Source: Paenibacillus sp. J31TS4
GTDB lineage: Bacteria > Bacillota > Bacilli > Paenibacillales > NBRC-103111
Reading direction: 5' to 3'
Length of the DNA stretch: 64,000 bases
Assembly (NCBI RefSeq): GCF_018403265.1
Contig: NZ_BOSI01000003.1
Location: forward strand, 186,001 to 250,000
The position numbers and the translations under genes were made by a program. The notes under the pieces were generated by a model. The model did no database searches and was not told the origin of the DNA. It saw only the letters and a list, made by a program, of their open reading frames with translations. This document shows, in pieces, positions 26,958 to 34,428 of this stretch; positions within the stretch are counted from its first letter, which is position 1, and each line of letters starts with the position of its first letter.

Positions 26958-27800
26958 ATGCATACGCTCTGGAAAGGCGCCATAAGCTTCGGACTCGTCA
27001 ACGTCCCGATCAAAATGTTCGCCGCCACCGAGGAAAAAGACATTCATATGAAATACATCCACAAGGAGTGCGGCTCTTCGCTGTCCTATGTCAAGAAGTG
27101 CAACAATTGCGAGCGCGAGGTGCCGTGGGAAGAAATCGCAAAGGGCTACGAATACGAGCCAGGCCATTACGTCATCTTCGAGAAGGAAGAGCTGGAGCGC
27201 CTCAATACGGAAGCGACCAAAGAAATCAAAATTCTCGATTTCGTCGATCTGACCGACATCGACCCGATCTACTTTCAAAAAACCTATTACCTGTCGCCTG
27301 GCGATACCGGCTCCAATGCGTACAACCTGCTGCTCGAATCGCTCCGCCAGACCGGCAAGATCGGCATCGCCACCGTCACGCTCCGGTCCAAGAGCACGCT
27401 CGCCGCGATTCGGATCGTTGACGGCTGCATCGCGATGGAGACGATATTTTATCCCGATGAGATTCGCTCGGTCAAGCAGGTGCCGAACCTGCCGGAGAAC
27501 GTCCAGGTAAACGACAAGGAGCTGACGATGGCCAAAATGCTGATCGACCAGCTGTCGGGACCGTTCGAGCCCGAGAAATATACCGACGAATACCGCGCGG
27601 CGCTCATGGAGGCGATCGAGCAGAAAATCGCCGGCAAGGAGGTCAAGGCGGCGCCCGAGGTGCAGCGCACCAACGTCATCGACCTCATGTCCGCGCTCCA
27701 GGCCAGCCTCGACGCGGTCAAGCCGAAGGCCGAAGGCAAGGGAGGCAAGACGGCCGGCAAGGGCCGGGGCCGCGGCAAGGTGAAGGAGACGGTCTCCTGA
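26958..27800 (+). CDS. ku: Non-homologous end joining protein Ku
   Basis: The 280-residue homodimeric DNA-end-binding ring protein begins MHTLWKGAISFGLVNVPIKMF, the standard bacterial Ku opening. It contains the CxxC-like KKCNNCEREVPWEE segment, LDFVDLTDIDPIYFQKTYYLSP, and a Lys/Gly/Arg-rich C-terminal tail (about 255-280) that in other Ku proteins binds DNA and stimulates LigD. GGGGAGG precedes the ATG. It is followed by the ligase gene after one base, so the three genes form a repair operon. Confidence 0.97.
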   Translation: MHTLWKGAISFGLVNVPIKMFAATEEKDIHMKYIHKECGSSLSYVKKCNNCEREVPWEEIAKGYEYEPGHYVIFEKEELERLNTEATKEIKILDFVDLTDIDPIYFQKTYYLSPGDTGSNAYNLLLESLRQTGKIGIATVTLRSKSTLAAIRIVDGCIAMETIFYPDEIRSVKQVPNLPENVQVNDKELTMAKMLIDQLSGPFEPEKYTDEYRAALMEAIEQKIAGKEVKAAPEVQRTNVIDLMSALQASLDAVKPKAEGKGGKTAGKGRGRGKVKETVS

Positions 27801-27801
27801 C

Positions 27802-28731
27802 ATGCTGCCTCCCTTCACTCCCATGTCCCCTCTGCTGACGGACGAGCTGCCGGACGGCGGGGACTGGGTGTACCAGCTCAAATGGGACGGTGTCCGCATC
27901 ATCGCTCTTCTCGACAGCGGGGAAGTGAGCCTGTATTCGAAACGGATGCTCCCCAAGCTGACGGTGTACCCCGAGCTGGCCAAGGCGCTGGCGGCATGGT
28001 CCGCCAAGCATCCCGAACGGCTCGTGCTGGACGGCGAAGCGATCGTCTTCGATCCCGTCAAGCAGCGCCCCGTCTTTCAGAAGGTGCTCCAGCGGGAGCG
28101 GCTCAAGCTGCCGTCCGGCATCGCCCGGGCCACCTCCAGTCTCCCCGTTCAGTACGTCCTGTTCGATCTGCTCCATGCCGGAGGCCGCGACCTTGCGCCT
28201 CTCCCCTACTCCGAGCGGCATCGGTTGCTGACGGAGCGGTTTCCCGCTCCCGAAGGCCCCCTCATGGTGACCGAGCAATTTGAAGACGGGGAGGCACTAT
28301 GGAAGTGGGTGGAGGAACGCGGCTGGGAAGGCGTGGTAGCCAAGCGGCTCACGGCCCCTTACCGCGAGGGCAAGAAGCATAAGGATTGGTTCAAGAAGAA
28401 AACCGAGGTCCGCCTCGAGGTCGAGATCGTCGGCATCACGATCCGGGAGGGCCGGCTGGCCAGTCTCGTCATGACGGAGAACGGACAGTTCCTCGGCAAG
28501 GTGTCGCTCGGTCTGAACGAGGAGCGAAAGGCCCTCATCCTGGATTACGCGACCGACACCGGCATTCGCGGGTCGTCTCCATTCTCCGTTCTGCCGGCCG
28601 ATCTCAAGCAGGACCGGATCGTCTGGTTGGACACCCCCTTCTCCTGCACCGTCACCGGCCTGGAGCTGACCGAGGCGGGCGTCCTTCGCCATCCCAAAAT
28701 TTTGTCGTTCGGAAAGGGGACCCGCCCATGA
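27802..28731 (+). CDS. ligD: ATP-dependent DNA ligase, LigD-type ligase domain as a separate protein
   Basis: The 309-residue protein carries the nucleotidyltransferase motif YQLKWDGVRI (catalytic Lys of K-x-DG-x-R), LDGEAIVFD, YVLFDLLHAGG, EGVVAKRLTAPYREGKKHKDWFKKK and an OB-fold C-terminus (LGKVSLGLNEE...). It seals breaks held by Ku. In B. subtilis this domain is fused to the polymerase domain in one LigD protein; here it ends with its own stop codon, which overlaps the start of the polymerase gene (ATGA). Confidence 0.95.
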   Translation: MLPPFTPMSPLLTDELPDGGDWVYQLKWDGVRIIALLDSGEVSLYSKRMLPKLTVYPELAKALAAWSAKHPERLVLDGEAIVFDPVKQRPVFQKVLQRERLKLPSGIARATSSLPVQYVLFDLLHAGGRDLAPLPYSERHRLLTERFPAPEGPLMVTEQFEDGEALWKWVEERGWEGVVAKRLTAPYREGKKHKDWFKKKTEVRLEVEIVGITIREGRLASLVMTENGQFLGKVSLGLNEERKALILDYATDTGIRGSSPFSVLPADLKQDRIVWLDTPFSCTVTGLELTEAGVLRHPKILSFGKGTRP

Positions 28732-29612
28732 AGCAGGCTGCCAAAGGAACCGTCGAAATTGACGGGCACGAGCTGACGGTAACCAATCCCGAGAAACCTC
28801 TGTGGCCGGAGGCCGGAATCACGAAGCTGATGTATTTGCAGAACCTGCTCACCCTCTCGCCCTACCTGCTCCGCTACTGCGCCAACCGCTACCTGACGAC
28901 GATCCGGTACCCGCACGGCATCCACGACAAATCGTTCTACCAGAAGAATGCGCCCGAGCCGATCCCTCCTTTCGTCCGCACCGCCGTCTACCAGGGCATC
29001 CGCTACGTCAACCTGGACTCGGTCGCGACGCTCGTCTGGCTCGGCAACCTGGCCTGCCTCGAGTTTCACTCGTCCTTCCACCTCATCGGCACCGAGGCGC
29101 CCGCCGAATGGGTAATCGATATCGACCCGTCGCGGGACGAGGAGCCGCGCATCATGGAGGCGGTCCGCCTGATCGGGGAGGTGCTCGATGTGATGAAAAT
29201 CCGGTCCGTGCCCAAGACGTCGGGCGCCTCGGGCGTGCAGATTATCGTGCCGATCGTGCCGGGGTATTCGTTCGCCGAGCTGCGGTCGATCGGAGAGTTC
29301 CTCGGCCGGTATCTGGTGCAAAAATATCCTGACCTGTTCACGATCGAGCGGCTTAAAAAAAACCGCGGCGATCTCATCTACGTCGATTATCTCCAGCACT
29401 GGACCGGCAAAACGCTGTCCGCTCCCTATACGACACGAGCCCGCAAGGAGGCTACCGTCTCGACTCCACTCCGCTGGGAGGAGGTAGCGGCCGGCGTTCA
29501 GATCCATCAGTTCAACCAATTCACGATAGGGGAGCGGCTGCGGCAGGTCGGCGACTTGATCGAGCAATGCCCGCCCCAGTCGCTTGACCACGTTCTCCGC
29601 ATTATCCGCTGA
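28728..29612 (+). CDS. ligD: LigD-type NHEJ polymerase/primase domain protein
   Basis: The 294-residue archaeo-eukaryotic-primase-like polymerase has TNPEKPLWPEAGITK at the start, RYPHGIHDKSFYQKNAPE, FHLIGTEAP, the metal-binding pair in VIDIDPSRDEE, and KTSGASGVQIIVPI. It would fill gaps and add ribonucleotides at broken ends. The start at 28728 overlaps the ligase stop by four bases; a longer in-phase open frame from 28386 lies within the ligase gene and is rejected. The phosphoesterase domain of some LigD proteins is absent. Confidence 0.95.
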   Translation: MKQAAKGTVEIDGHELTVTNPEKPLWPEAGITKLMYLQNLLTLSPYLLRYCANRYLTTIRYPHGIHDKSFYQKNAPEPIPPFVRTAVYQGIRYVNLDSVATLVWLGNLACLEFHSSFHLIGTEAPAEWVIDIDPSRDEEPRIMEAVRLIGEVLDVMKIRSVPKTSGASGVQIIVPIVPGYSFAELRSIGEFLGRYLVQKYPDLFTIERLKKNRGDLIYVDYLQHWTGKTLSAPYTTRARKEATVSTPLRWEEVAAGVQIHQFNQFTIGERLRQVGDLIEQCPPQSLDHVLRIIR

Positions 29613-29644
29613 CGCCCCTTCTCGCCGCCCGGCCTTGCCTGCCT

Positions 29645-29766
29645 CCGCCGTCTATTCGTCCTCGCCGTCTCATCCATCGCCGGCGGATCGCCGTTCGTTC
29701 CGATCAGCGATCCGCCGTCTGTTCGGCCTCGCCGTCTCATCCATCACCCGACGATCGCCGTCCGTC
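29645..29766. repeat. Imperfect direct repeat between NHEJ operon and cls
   Basis: Two copies of about 55 bp, starting near 29645 and 29712 (period about 67), share CCGCCGTCT and CTCGCCGTCTCATCCATC. They are non-coding and their function is unknown. Confidence 0.55.
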
Positions 29767-29792
29767 CGGTTGCCGTCCAAACCACCTCGCGC

Positions 29793-29840
29793 AAAAAAAA
29801 ACCGGCCGTCCCCCGCTAGAGAAGCGGGGAGATCAGCCGG
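29793..29840 (-). terminator. Terminator of cls, overlapping its stop codon
   Basis: On the minus strand an inner stem CCCCGC/GCGGGG and an outer stem GCCGG/CCGGC are followed by nine T. The cls stop codon (29816-29818) straddles the end of an inner arm and the loop. Confidence 0.85.
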
Positions 29841-31231
29841 CACAGCAGCTCCTTGCCCCGCTGCCAGCGGGGGCGGGCAAGGAAGACCTCGCGCTCGATT
29901 TCTTCGCTGTTCTCCAAATCGTCCTCAAAATCCTTCATCAGCCGGTCGACCGTCCCCCGGTCAAAAATGACCGCGTTCATCTCAAAGTTGGTATAGAAGC
30001 TCCGCATGTCCATGTTGGCCGTGCCGACGGAGGCGAAGCTGTCGTCGACAACCATTACCTTGGCGTGCAGAAACCCTTTTTGGTACCGGTAGAACCGGAC
30101 GCCCGCCTGCAGCAGCTCCTTGAGATAGGACAGCGTGGCACAGTAGACAATGCGCGAATCCGGTCTGCCCGGCAGAAGTACGGTGACCTCCACTCCACTC
30201 AGCGCCGCCAGCTTGAGCGCCATCAGAAGCCCGTTGTCCGCGCTGAAGTACGGCGTGGCGATCAGCACGCGGCGGCGGGCCGTATGGATGGCGGCGACCA
30301 CCGCCTCGAGAATCGGGTCCCAACGGCCGTCCGGCCCGCTCGTGATCATCTGGACCCACTGGGAGCCGGCTCTATCCGGCTCCGGGAAGAAGCCGCCTCC
30401 GGTCAGCGGTTCCCGGCGGACGAATGCCCAGTCGATCAGGAACGTCCTCTGGAGCTCACGGACCGCATGTCCCCGCAGCTGCATGTGAGTGTCCCGCCAA
30501 AAGCCAAGCTTCGGATCCTTGCCCAAATACTCGTCCCCGATATTGATGCCGCCGAGGAAGCCGATACGCCCGTCGACCACCACGAGCTTGCGATGGTTGC
30601 GGTAATTGATCCGGCTGTCCACGAAGGCGAGCAGTGGCGGCAAAAAACAGCCGATCTCCGCCCCGGCCTCGCTGAGCTTGGCAAGAGAGGAACGGCTCAG
30701 CGTGTGGCTGCCGATGCCGTCGTAGAGGAGGCGGACGCGAACTCCCTCCCTCGCTTTACGCTCAAGCAGCGAGAGAAACACCCGGCCGATCCCGTCATCC
30801 CGGACGGTGTAGTATTCGAGATGAATATGGTCGCGGGCCTGCTCCATCGCCTCCAGAATGGCGCCGTACGTCTCCTCTGCATTCGTCAGGATGCGCACGT
30901 CGTTGCCGGGCACCGCCCGGCTGCCCGGGAGTCTGGCGAGCAGGCGCAGCAGCCGGGGATCGCCCTCCGGCCGGCCGCTTCCGGCCGCGTCTACCGATTC
31001 TCCGGTCCCCCCGCTCTCCTCGTAGGCTTTCTCCGCCTTCTGCCGGCGGCGTCTCTGCAGGCCGTGGGCGAAACGTCGTCCGAGCAGGACATACATAATG
31101 AACCCAAGGATGGGGAAAATAAACAAAACCAGCAGCCATGCCACGGTTTTGGAAGGATACCGGAATTCAAGAAGGATGACGGTCAAGCCTTGCAGGACAA
31201 CCAGCACCAGGAGAAGCAGACACCCGTTCAA
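29816..31231 (-). CDS. cls: Cardiolipin synthase (phospholipase D superfamily)
   Basis: The 471-residue enzyme condenses two phosphatidylglycerols to cardiolipin at the membrane. It has two N-terminal hydrophobic helices and two HKD motifs: NHRKLVVVDGRIGFLGG and HAKVMVVDDSFASVGTANMD. The start is assigned to a TTG at 31231 because AAGGAGGTGAG lies 6 bases upstream; an in-frame GTG at 31282 has no site. Divergent from the germination operon; the 126-bp gap holds both control regions. Confidence 0.95.
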   Translation of the reverse strand: MNGCLLLLVLVVLQGLTVILLEFRYPSKTVAWLLVLFIFPILGFIMYVLLGRRFAHGLQRRRRQKAEKAYEESGGTGESVDAAGSGRPEGDPRLLRLLARLPGSRAVPGNDVRILTNAEETYGAILEAMEQARDHIHLEYYTVRDDGIGRVFLSLLERKAREGVRVRLLYDGIGSHTLSRSSLAKLSEAGAEIGCFLPPLLAFVDSRINYRNHRKLVVVDGRIGFLGGINIGDEYLGKDPKLGFWRDTHMQLRGHAVRELQRTFLIDWAFVRREPLTGGGFFPEPDRAGSQWVQMITSGPDGRWDPILEAVVAAIHTARRRVLIATPYFSADNGLLMALKLAALSGVEVTVLLPGRPDSRIVYCATLSYLKELLQAGVRFYRYQKGFLHAKVMVVDDSFASVGTANMDMRSFYTNFEMNAVIFDRGTVDRLMKDFEDDLENSEEIEREVFLARPRWQRGKELLCRLISPLL

Positions 31232-31357
31232 CCGAAGCTCACCTCCTTGATCCTTCGCTTTCGGCTCATGAGTGAGGCCCACGCGGCGGGTCCAGGCGCG
31301 CGCCGGGCCTCCGGACGGCGGGCGCTCCGAATCTTACCGATAAGGGTGGTGTTCCCA

Positions 31358-32983
31358 GTGTACCCAAAAAAACGCAAGCCTAAAAAAGACCGCCCGCCGG
31401 CTATCGATTACGAATTCCTCAAGGACCTCGACAACGAACCGATCGACCGGTCGCTCGAACGCAACCTGGAGGTCATCCGGGAGATGTTCAGGGACTGCTC
31501 GGATGTCGTCATCCGGTCGTTCGATATCGAAAAGGGAATACCCGCCGCCGCCATCTTCGTTGACGGCCTCGCCAAGACGGACGACGTCGAGCAGGCGATG
31601 AAATGTCTGATGATTCTCGAAGGCGGAGAGGTGGATGTCCAGAGAATCGTTGACCGGACGCTTCCCGTTACCCAGACGTCCATGACGAAGGAATACGGCC
31701 CGTTCCTGCTCGGTATTCTCGGCGGAGACACCGGGGTGCTCGTCGAGGGCAACGACCAGGCGATTCTGATGGGCATCCGCGGCCCCAATACACGCTCGGT
31801 CAGCGAGCCGGAAACCGAGTCGGTCATCCGTGGGCCGCGGGAGGGCTTCATTGAGAATCTTCGGACGAATACGTCGCTGATCCGCCGCAAGATCAAGTCG
31901 CCCCGGCTTAAGATGAAGCCGATGGTCGTCGGCCTTCACAGCAACACGAACGTCGTGCTCTGCTACATGGAGGGCATTACGAATCCGGCTCTCATCCAGG
32001 AGGCGGAGGAGCGGATCAGCCGCATCCACATCGATTCGATTCTGGAGTCCGGCTACCTCGAGGAATTTATTCAGGACAGCGCCTACTCCCCGTTTCCCCA
32101 GATTCAGTACACGGAACGGCCGGAGGTGGTGGCGCAGGCCGTCATGACCGGGCGGCTCGCCATCATGATCGACGGAACGCCTTTCGTGCTGCTCGTCCCT
32201 ACGGTCTTCATCAACTTCATGCAAGCGTCCGAGGACTTCAACGAGCGGTTCCAGATCGGCACCTTGCTTCGCTGGCTCCGGTATTTGCTTCTGTTCGCTT
32301 CCTTGCTGACTCCCGCCGTCTATGTGGCGGTGACGACGTTCCATCAGGAGATGATCCCGACCAGCCTGCTGCTAAGCATCGCGGGAGCGCGGGAGCAAAT
32401 TCCGTTCCCCGCGGTTATCGAGACGCTGCTCATGGAGGTCGTGTTCGAGGCGCTCCGGGAGGCCGGCATCCGGCTCCCCAAGGCAGTCGGCTCCGCGGTC
32501 GGAATTCTGGGCGCTCTCGTCATCGGATCTGCCGCCGTCGAGGCGGGCATTGTCTCCGCTCCGATCGTGATCGTCGTTTCGATGACGGGCATCGCCTCGT
32601 TCGCCATTCCGCATTTCAACGGCGCGATAGCGGTGCGCATGCTGCGCTTCCCGCTCATTCTGATCGGCTCGATGTTCGGCCTCTACGGCATTCTTGCGGG
32701 ATTAATGATTATCATCGGGCATATGGCCGGCCTGCGCTCGTTCGGCGTTCCGTTCCTCGCACCGATGACTCCCATGAAGTGGAAGGACGCCAAGCACGTC
32801 TTCTTTCGTCCGCCGCTCTGGGACATTCAGACCCGCCCCTCTTACACGTACACCCAGGATGCGGTGAAGATGGGGAACCGGCTGCCGAGAGAGATCATGG
32901 AGCAGAACGGCCAGAAGGGCAAACGGATCGAGCATCCGGAAAATTCCGATCCGAACGGCGGCCAGGAGGAAGGAGGGTCCTAG
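31358..32983 (+). CDS. Spore germination receptor A subunit (GerA/GerKA family)
   Basis: The 541-residue protein has a hydrophilic N-terminal domain (about 1-270, VIRSFDIEKGIPAAAIFVDG, LLGILGGDTGVLVEG) and a C-terminal membrane domain with five or so helices containing RPEVVAQAVMTGRLAIMIDGTPF and GAREQIPFPAVIETLLMEVVFE, the GerA hallmarks. It is part of the inner spore-membrane receptor for germinants. The GTG at 31358 has AAGGGTGGT upstream; the same phase is open far upstream but antisense to cls. It is followed by C, small D-like and B subunit genes. Confidence 0.95.
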   Translation: MYPKKRKPKKDRPPAIDYEFLKDLDNEPIDRSLERNLEVIREMFRDCSDVVIRSFDIEKGIPAAAIFVDGLAKTDDVEQAMKCLMILEGGEVDVQRIVDRTLPVTQTSMTKEYGPFLLGILGGDTGVLVEGNDQAILMGIRGPNTRSVSEPETESVIRGPREGFIENLRTNTSLIRRKIKSPRLKMKPMVVGLHSNTNVVLCYMEGITNPALIQEAEERISRIHIDSILESGYLEEFIQDSAYSPFPQIQYTERPEVVAQAVMTGRLAIMIDGTPFVLLVPTVFINFMQASEDFNERFQIGTLLRWLRYLLLFASLLTPAVYVAVTTFHQEMIPTSLLLSIAGAREQIPFPAVIETLLMEVVFEALREAGIRLPKAVGSAVGILGALVIGSAAVEAGIVSAPIVIVVSMTGIASFAIPHFNGAIAVRMLRFPLILIGSMFGLYGILAGLMIIIGHMAGLRSFGVPFLAPMTPMKWKDAKHVFFRPPLWDIQTRPSYTYTQDAVKMGNRLPREIMEQNGQKGKRIEHPENSDPNGGQEEGGS

Positions 32984-32985
32984 CA

Positions 32986-34170
32986 ATGAGCATCAAACCG
33001 ACACGGATCGCAAAACGGGCGGGCGTCCTGCTAGCCATTCCTCTGCTTCTCCTAACCGCCGGATGCTGGGACCGGCGTGAGGTGAACGACACGGCCTTTG
33101 TTCTTGCCTCGGCCATCGATTATGAGCCGAACGGCCAGTACCGCGTCTCGATCGGTGTTCCACTTGCCGGCAAGCTGGGCGGCGGCAAGGGCGGCGGCGG
33201 AGGGAGCGGCGGGGACAAGCCGTTCTTTATCGATTCGGACACCGGCCCTACGATTAACATCTCTCTCGACAAGCTGCAGTCTCGCATGTCGCGCCGCCTC
33301 ATCCTGAACCACCGGCGCGTGCTCATGATCGGTGAGGATATGGCCCGCCAGGTCGGCCTGCGCGATGTGATGGACGTCATCGCCCGCAGCCCCGAGAACC
33401 GGCTGTCCGCGTACCTGATCGTCACCAAGGGCAGCGCCGATTCCGTGCTGCGGGCCGAACCACAGCTCGAGCGGTTCTCCGCGGAGGCGGCGCGGGAGAT
33501 GGTCAAAACGTACAGTGTGGCGACGATTAACCTGAAGGATGTGGCGCAGGCGCTAATGCAGACGGGAACCGATCCGATCATCCCGTGTCTGGCCGAGGTG
33601 AAGAAGAAAAGCCAGCAGGACGCCTACAGCGAAATCCAGATGAGCGGCTACGCGATCTTCAAAGGCTTCAAAATGGTCGATCTGCTGGAGGGAGAGAGCG
33701 CCAAAGGGGTCGGATGGCTCAAGGAGGATCGGTTGAACGGCCAGTATTTCATCTCGATCTCGACCGAAGAAGGACAATTCGCCATCAACATGCTGCGCGG
33801 GTCCACCACGACCCATGTCGAGAGAGGTGCCGACGGGCGGCTGTCCGTCACGATCAACTCCGTCGTGAAGGGAGCCGTCGGGGAGAACCTGTCCTCACTT
33901 TCGGTGTCGGAGACGAGTACGCTGTCCATGCTGCAGAACAAGACCGCCGATGCGGTCAAGCGGCAGATTCTACAGGCGCTGGAGCCGGTCCGCAAACACG
34001 GCGCGGATTTTCCCGGCTTCGGCCTGCAGCTGAAGCGCCATAACCCCAAGCAGTGGGAGCAGGCCAGAGGCAGCTGGGACCAGCTGCTACGCGAAGCCGC
34101 TTATACGGTGAACGTGAGAGCCGATATCGTGCAGACGGGCCTGACGACCGAAAATATTAGTAGGAGGTGA
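32986..34170 (+). CDS. Spore germination lipoprotein, C subunit (GerC/GerKC family)
   Basis: The 394-residue lipoprotein has the lipobox LLTAGC (Cys27) followed by the family signature WDRREVNDTAFV. Later motifs are GPTINISLDKLQSRMSRRLI and LNHRRVLMIGEDMAR. A Gly-rich loop (GGGKGGGGGSGG) at about residues 65-78 is an unusual insertion. GAAGGAGGG precedes the start, two bases after the A-subunit stop. It is anchored on the outer face of the inner spore membrane and required for receptor function. Confidence 0.95.
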   Translation: MSIKPTRIAKRAGVLLAIPLLLLTAGCWDRREVNDTAFVLASAIDYEPNGQYRVSIGVPLAGKLGGGKGGGGGSGGDKPFFIDSDTGPTINISLDKLQSRMSRRLILNHRRVLMIGEDMARQVGLRDVMDVIARSPENRLSAYLIVTKGSADSVLRAEPQLERFSAEAAREMVKTYSVATINLKDVAQALMQTGTDPIIPCLAEVKKKSQQDAYSEIQMSGYAIFKGFKMVDLLEGESAKGVGWLKEDRLNGQYFISISTEEGQFAINMLRGSTTTHVERGADGRLSVTINSVVKGAVGENLSSLSVSETSTLSMLQNKTADAVKRQILQALEPVRKHGADFPGFGLQLKRHNPKQWEQARGSWDQLLREAAYTVNVRADIVQTGLTTENISRR

Positions 34171-34176
34171 ACGGCC

Positions 34177-34428
34177 ATGAACGGAGTCTTCGTCACATTA
34201 TACAGCCTGGGATTCGTCCTGCTGCTGCTGCGTGACTGGAAGAGAATGAAGAGCCGCACCGTCTCGCGCGGCGTGATGGGCATCCTGTACGGGGTCACGG
34301 CCGTCTTTCTCCTCTGCATGGTGTTCAACATTCGTCTGTACATGCCTACGCATTTGCTGAACTTGTTACTTGGGCCGATCGGGGAAGCGATTCTGGGAGG
34401 GGTTTACTATGCAGAAACAACTGATTAG
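34177..34428 (+). CDS. Small two-helix membrane protein, germinant receptor D-subunit-like
   Basis: The 83-residue product has two predicted membrane helices (about 5-20 and 34-52), separated by a basic loop (RDWKRMKSRTVSRG), and a third hydrophobic stretch near 58-75. AGGAGGTGA precedes the ATG. Small two-helix D subunits are known in or beside many GerA-type operons; placement between C and B with overlap into B (19 bp) supports this. Sequence similarity to known D proteins cannot be tested here. Confidence 0.75.
   Translation: MNGVFVTLYSLGFVLLLLRDWKRMKSRTVSRGVMGILYGVTAVFLLCMVFNIRLYMPTHLLNLLLGPIGEAILGGVYYAETTD

Noticed and set aside
28386-28727. Extended start for the LigD polymerase
   Set aside because: Lies within the ligase gene in another phase; the ATGA overlap start has the family N-terminus.
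30065-31357. Long N-terminal extension of the GerA-type protein (open frame to 30065)
   Set aside because: This part is antisense to cls and has no germination-protein similarity; a GTG with AAGGGTGGT upstream gives a normal-length protein at 31358.
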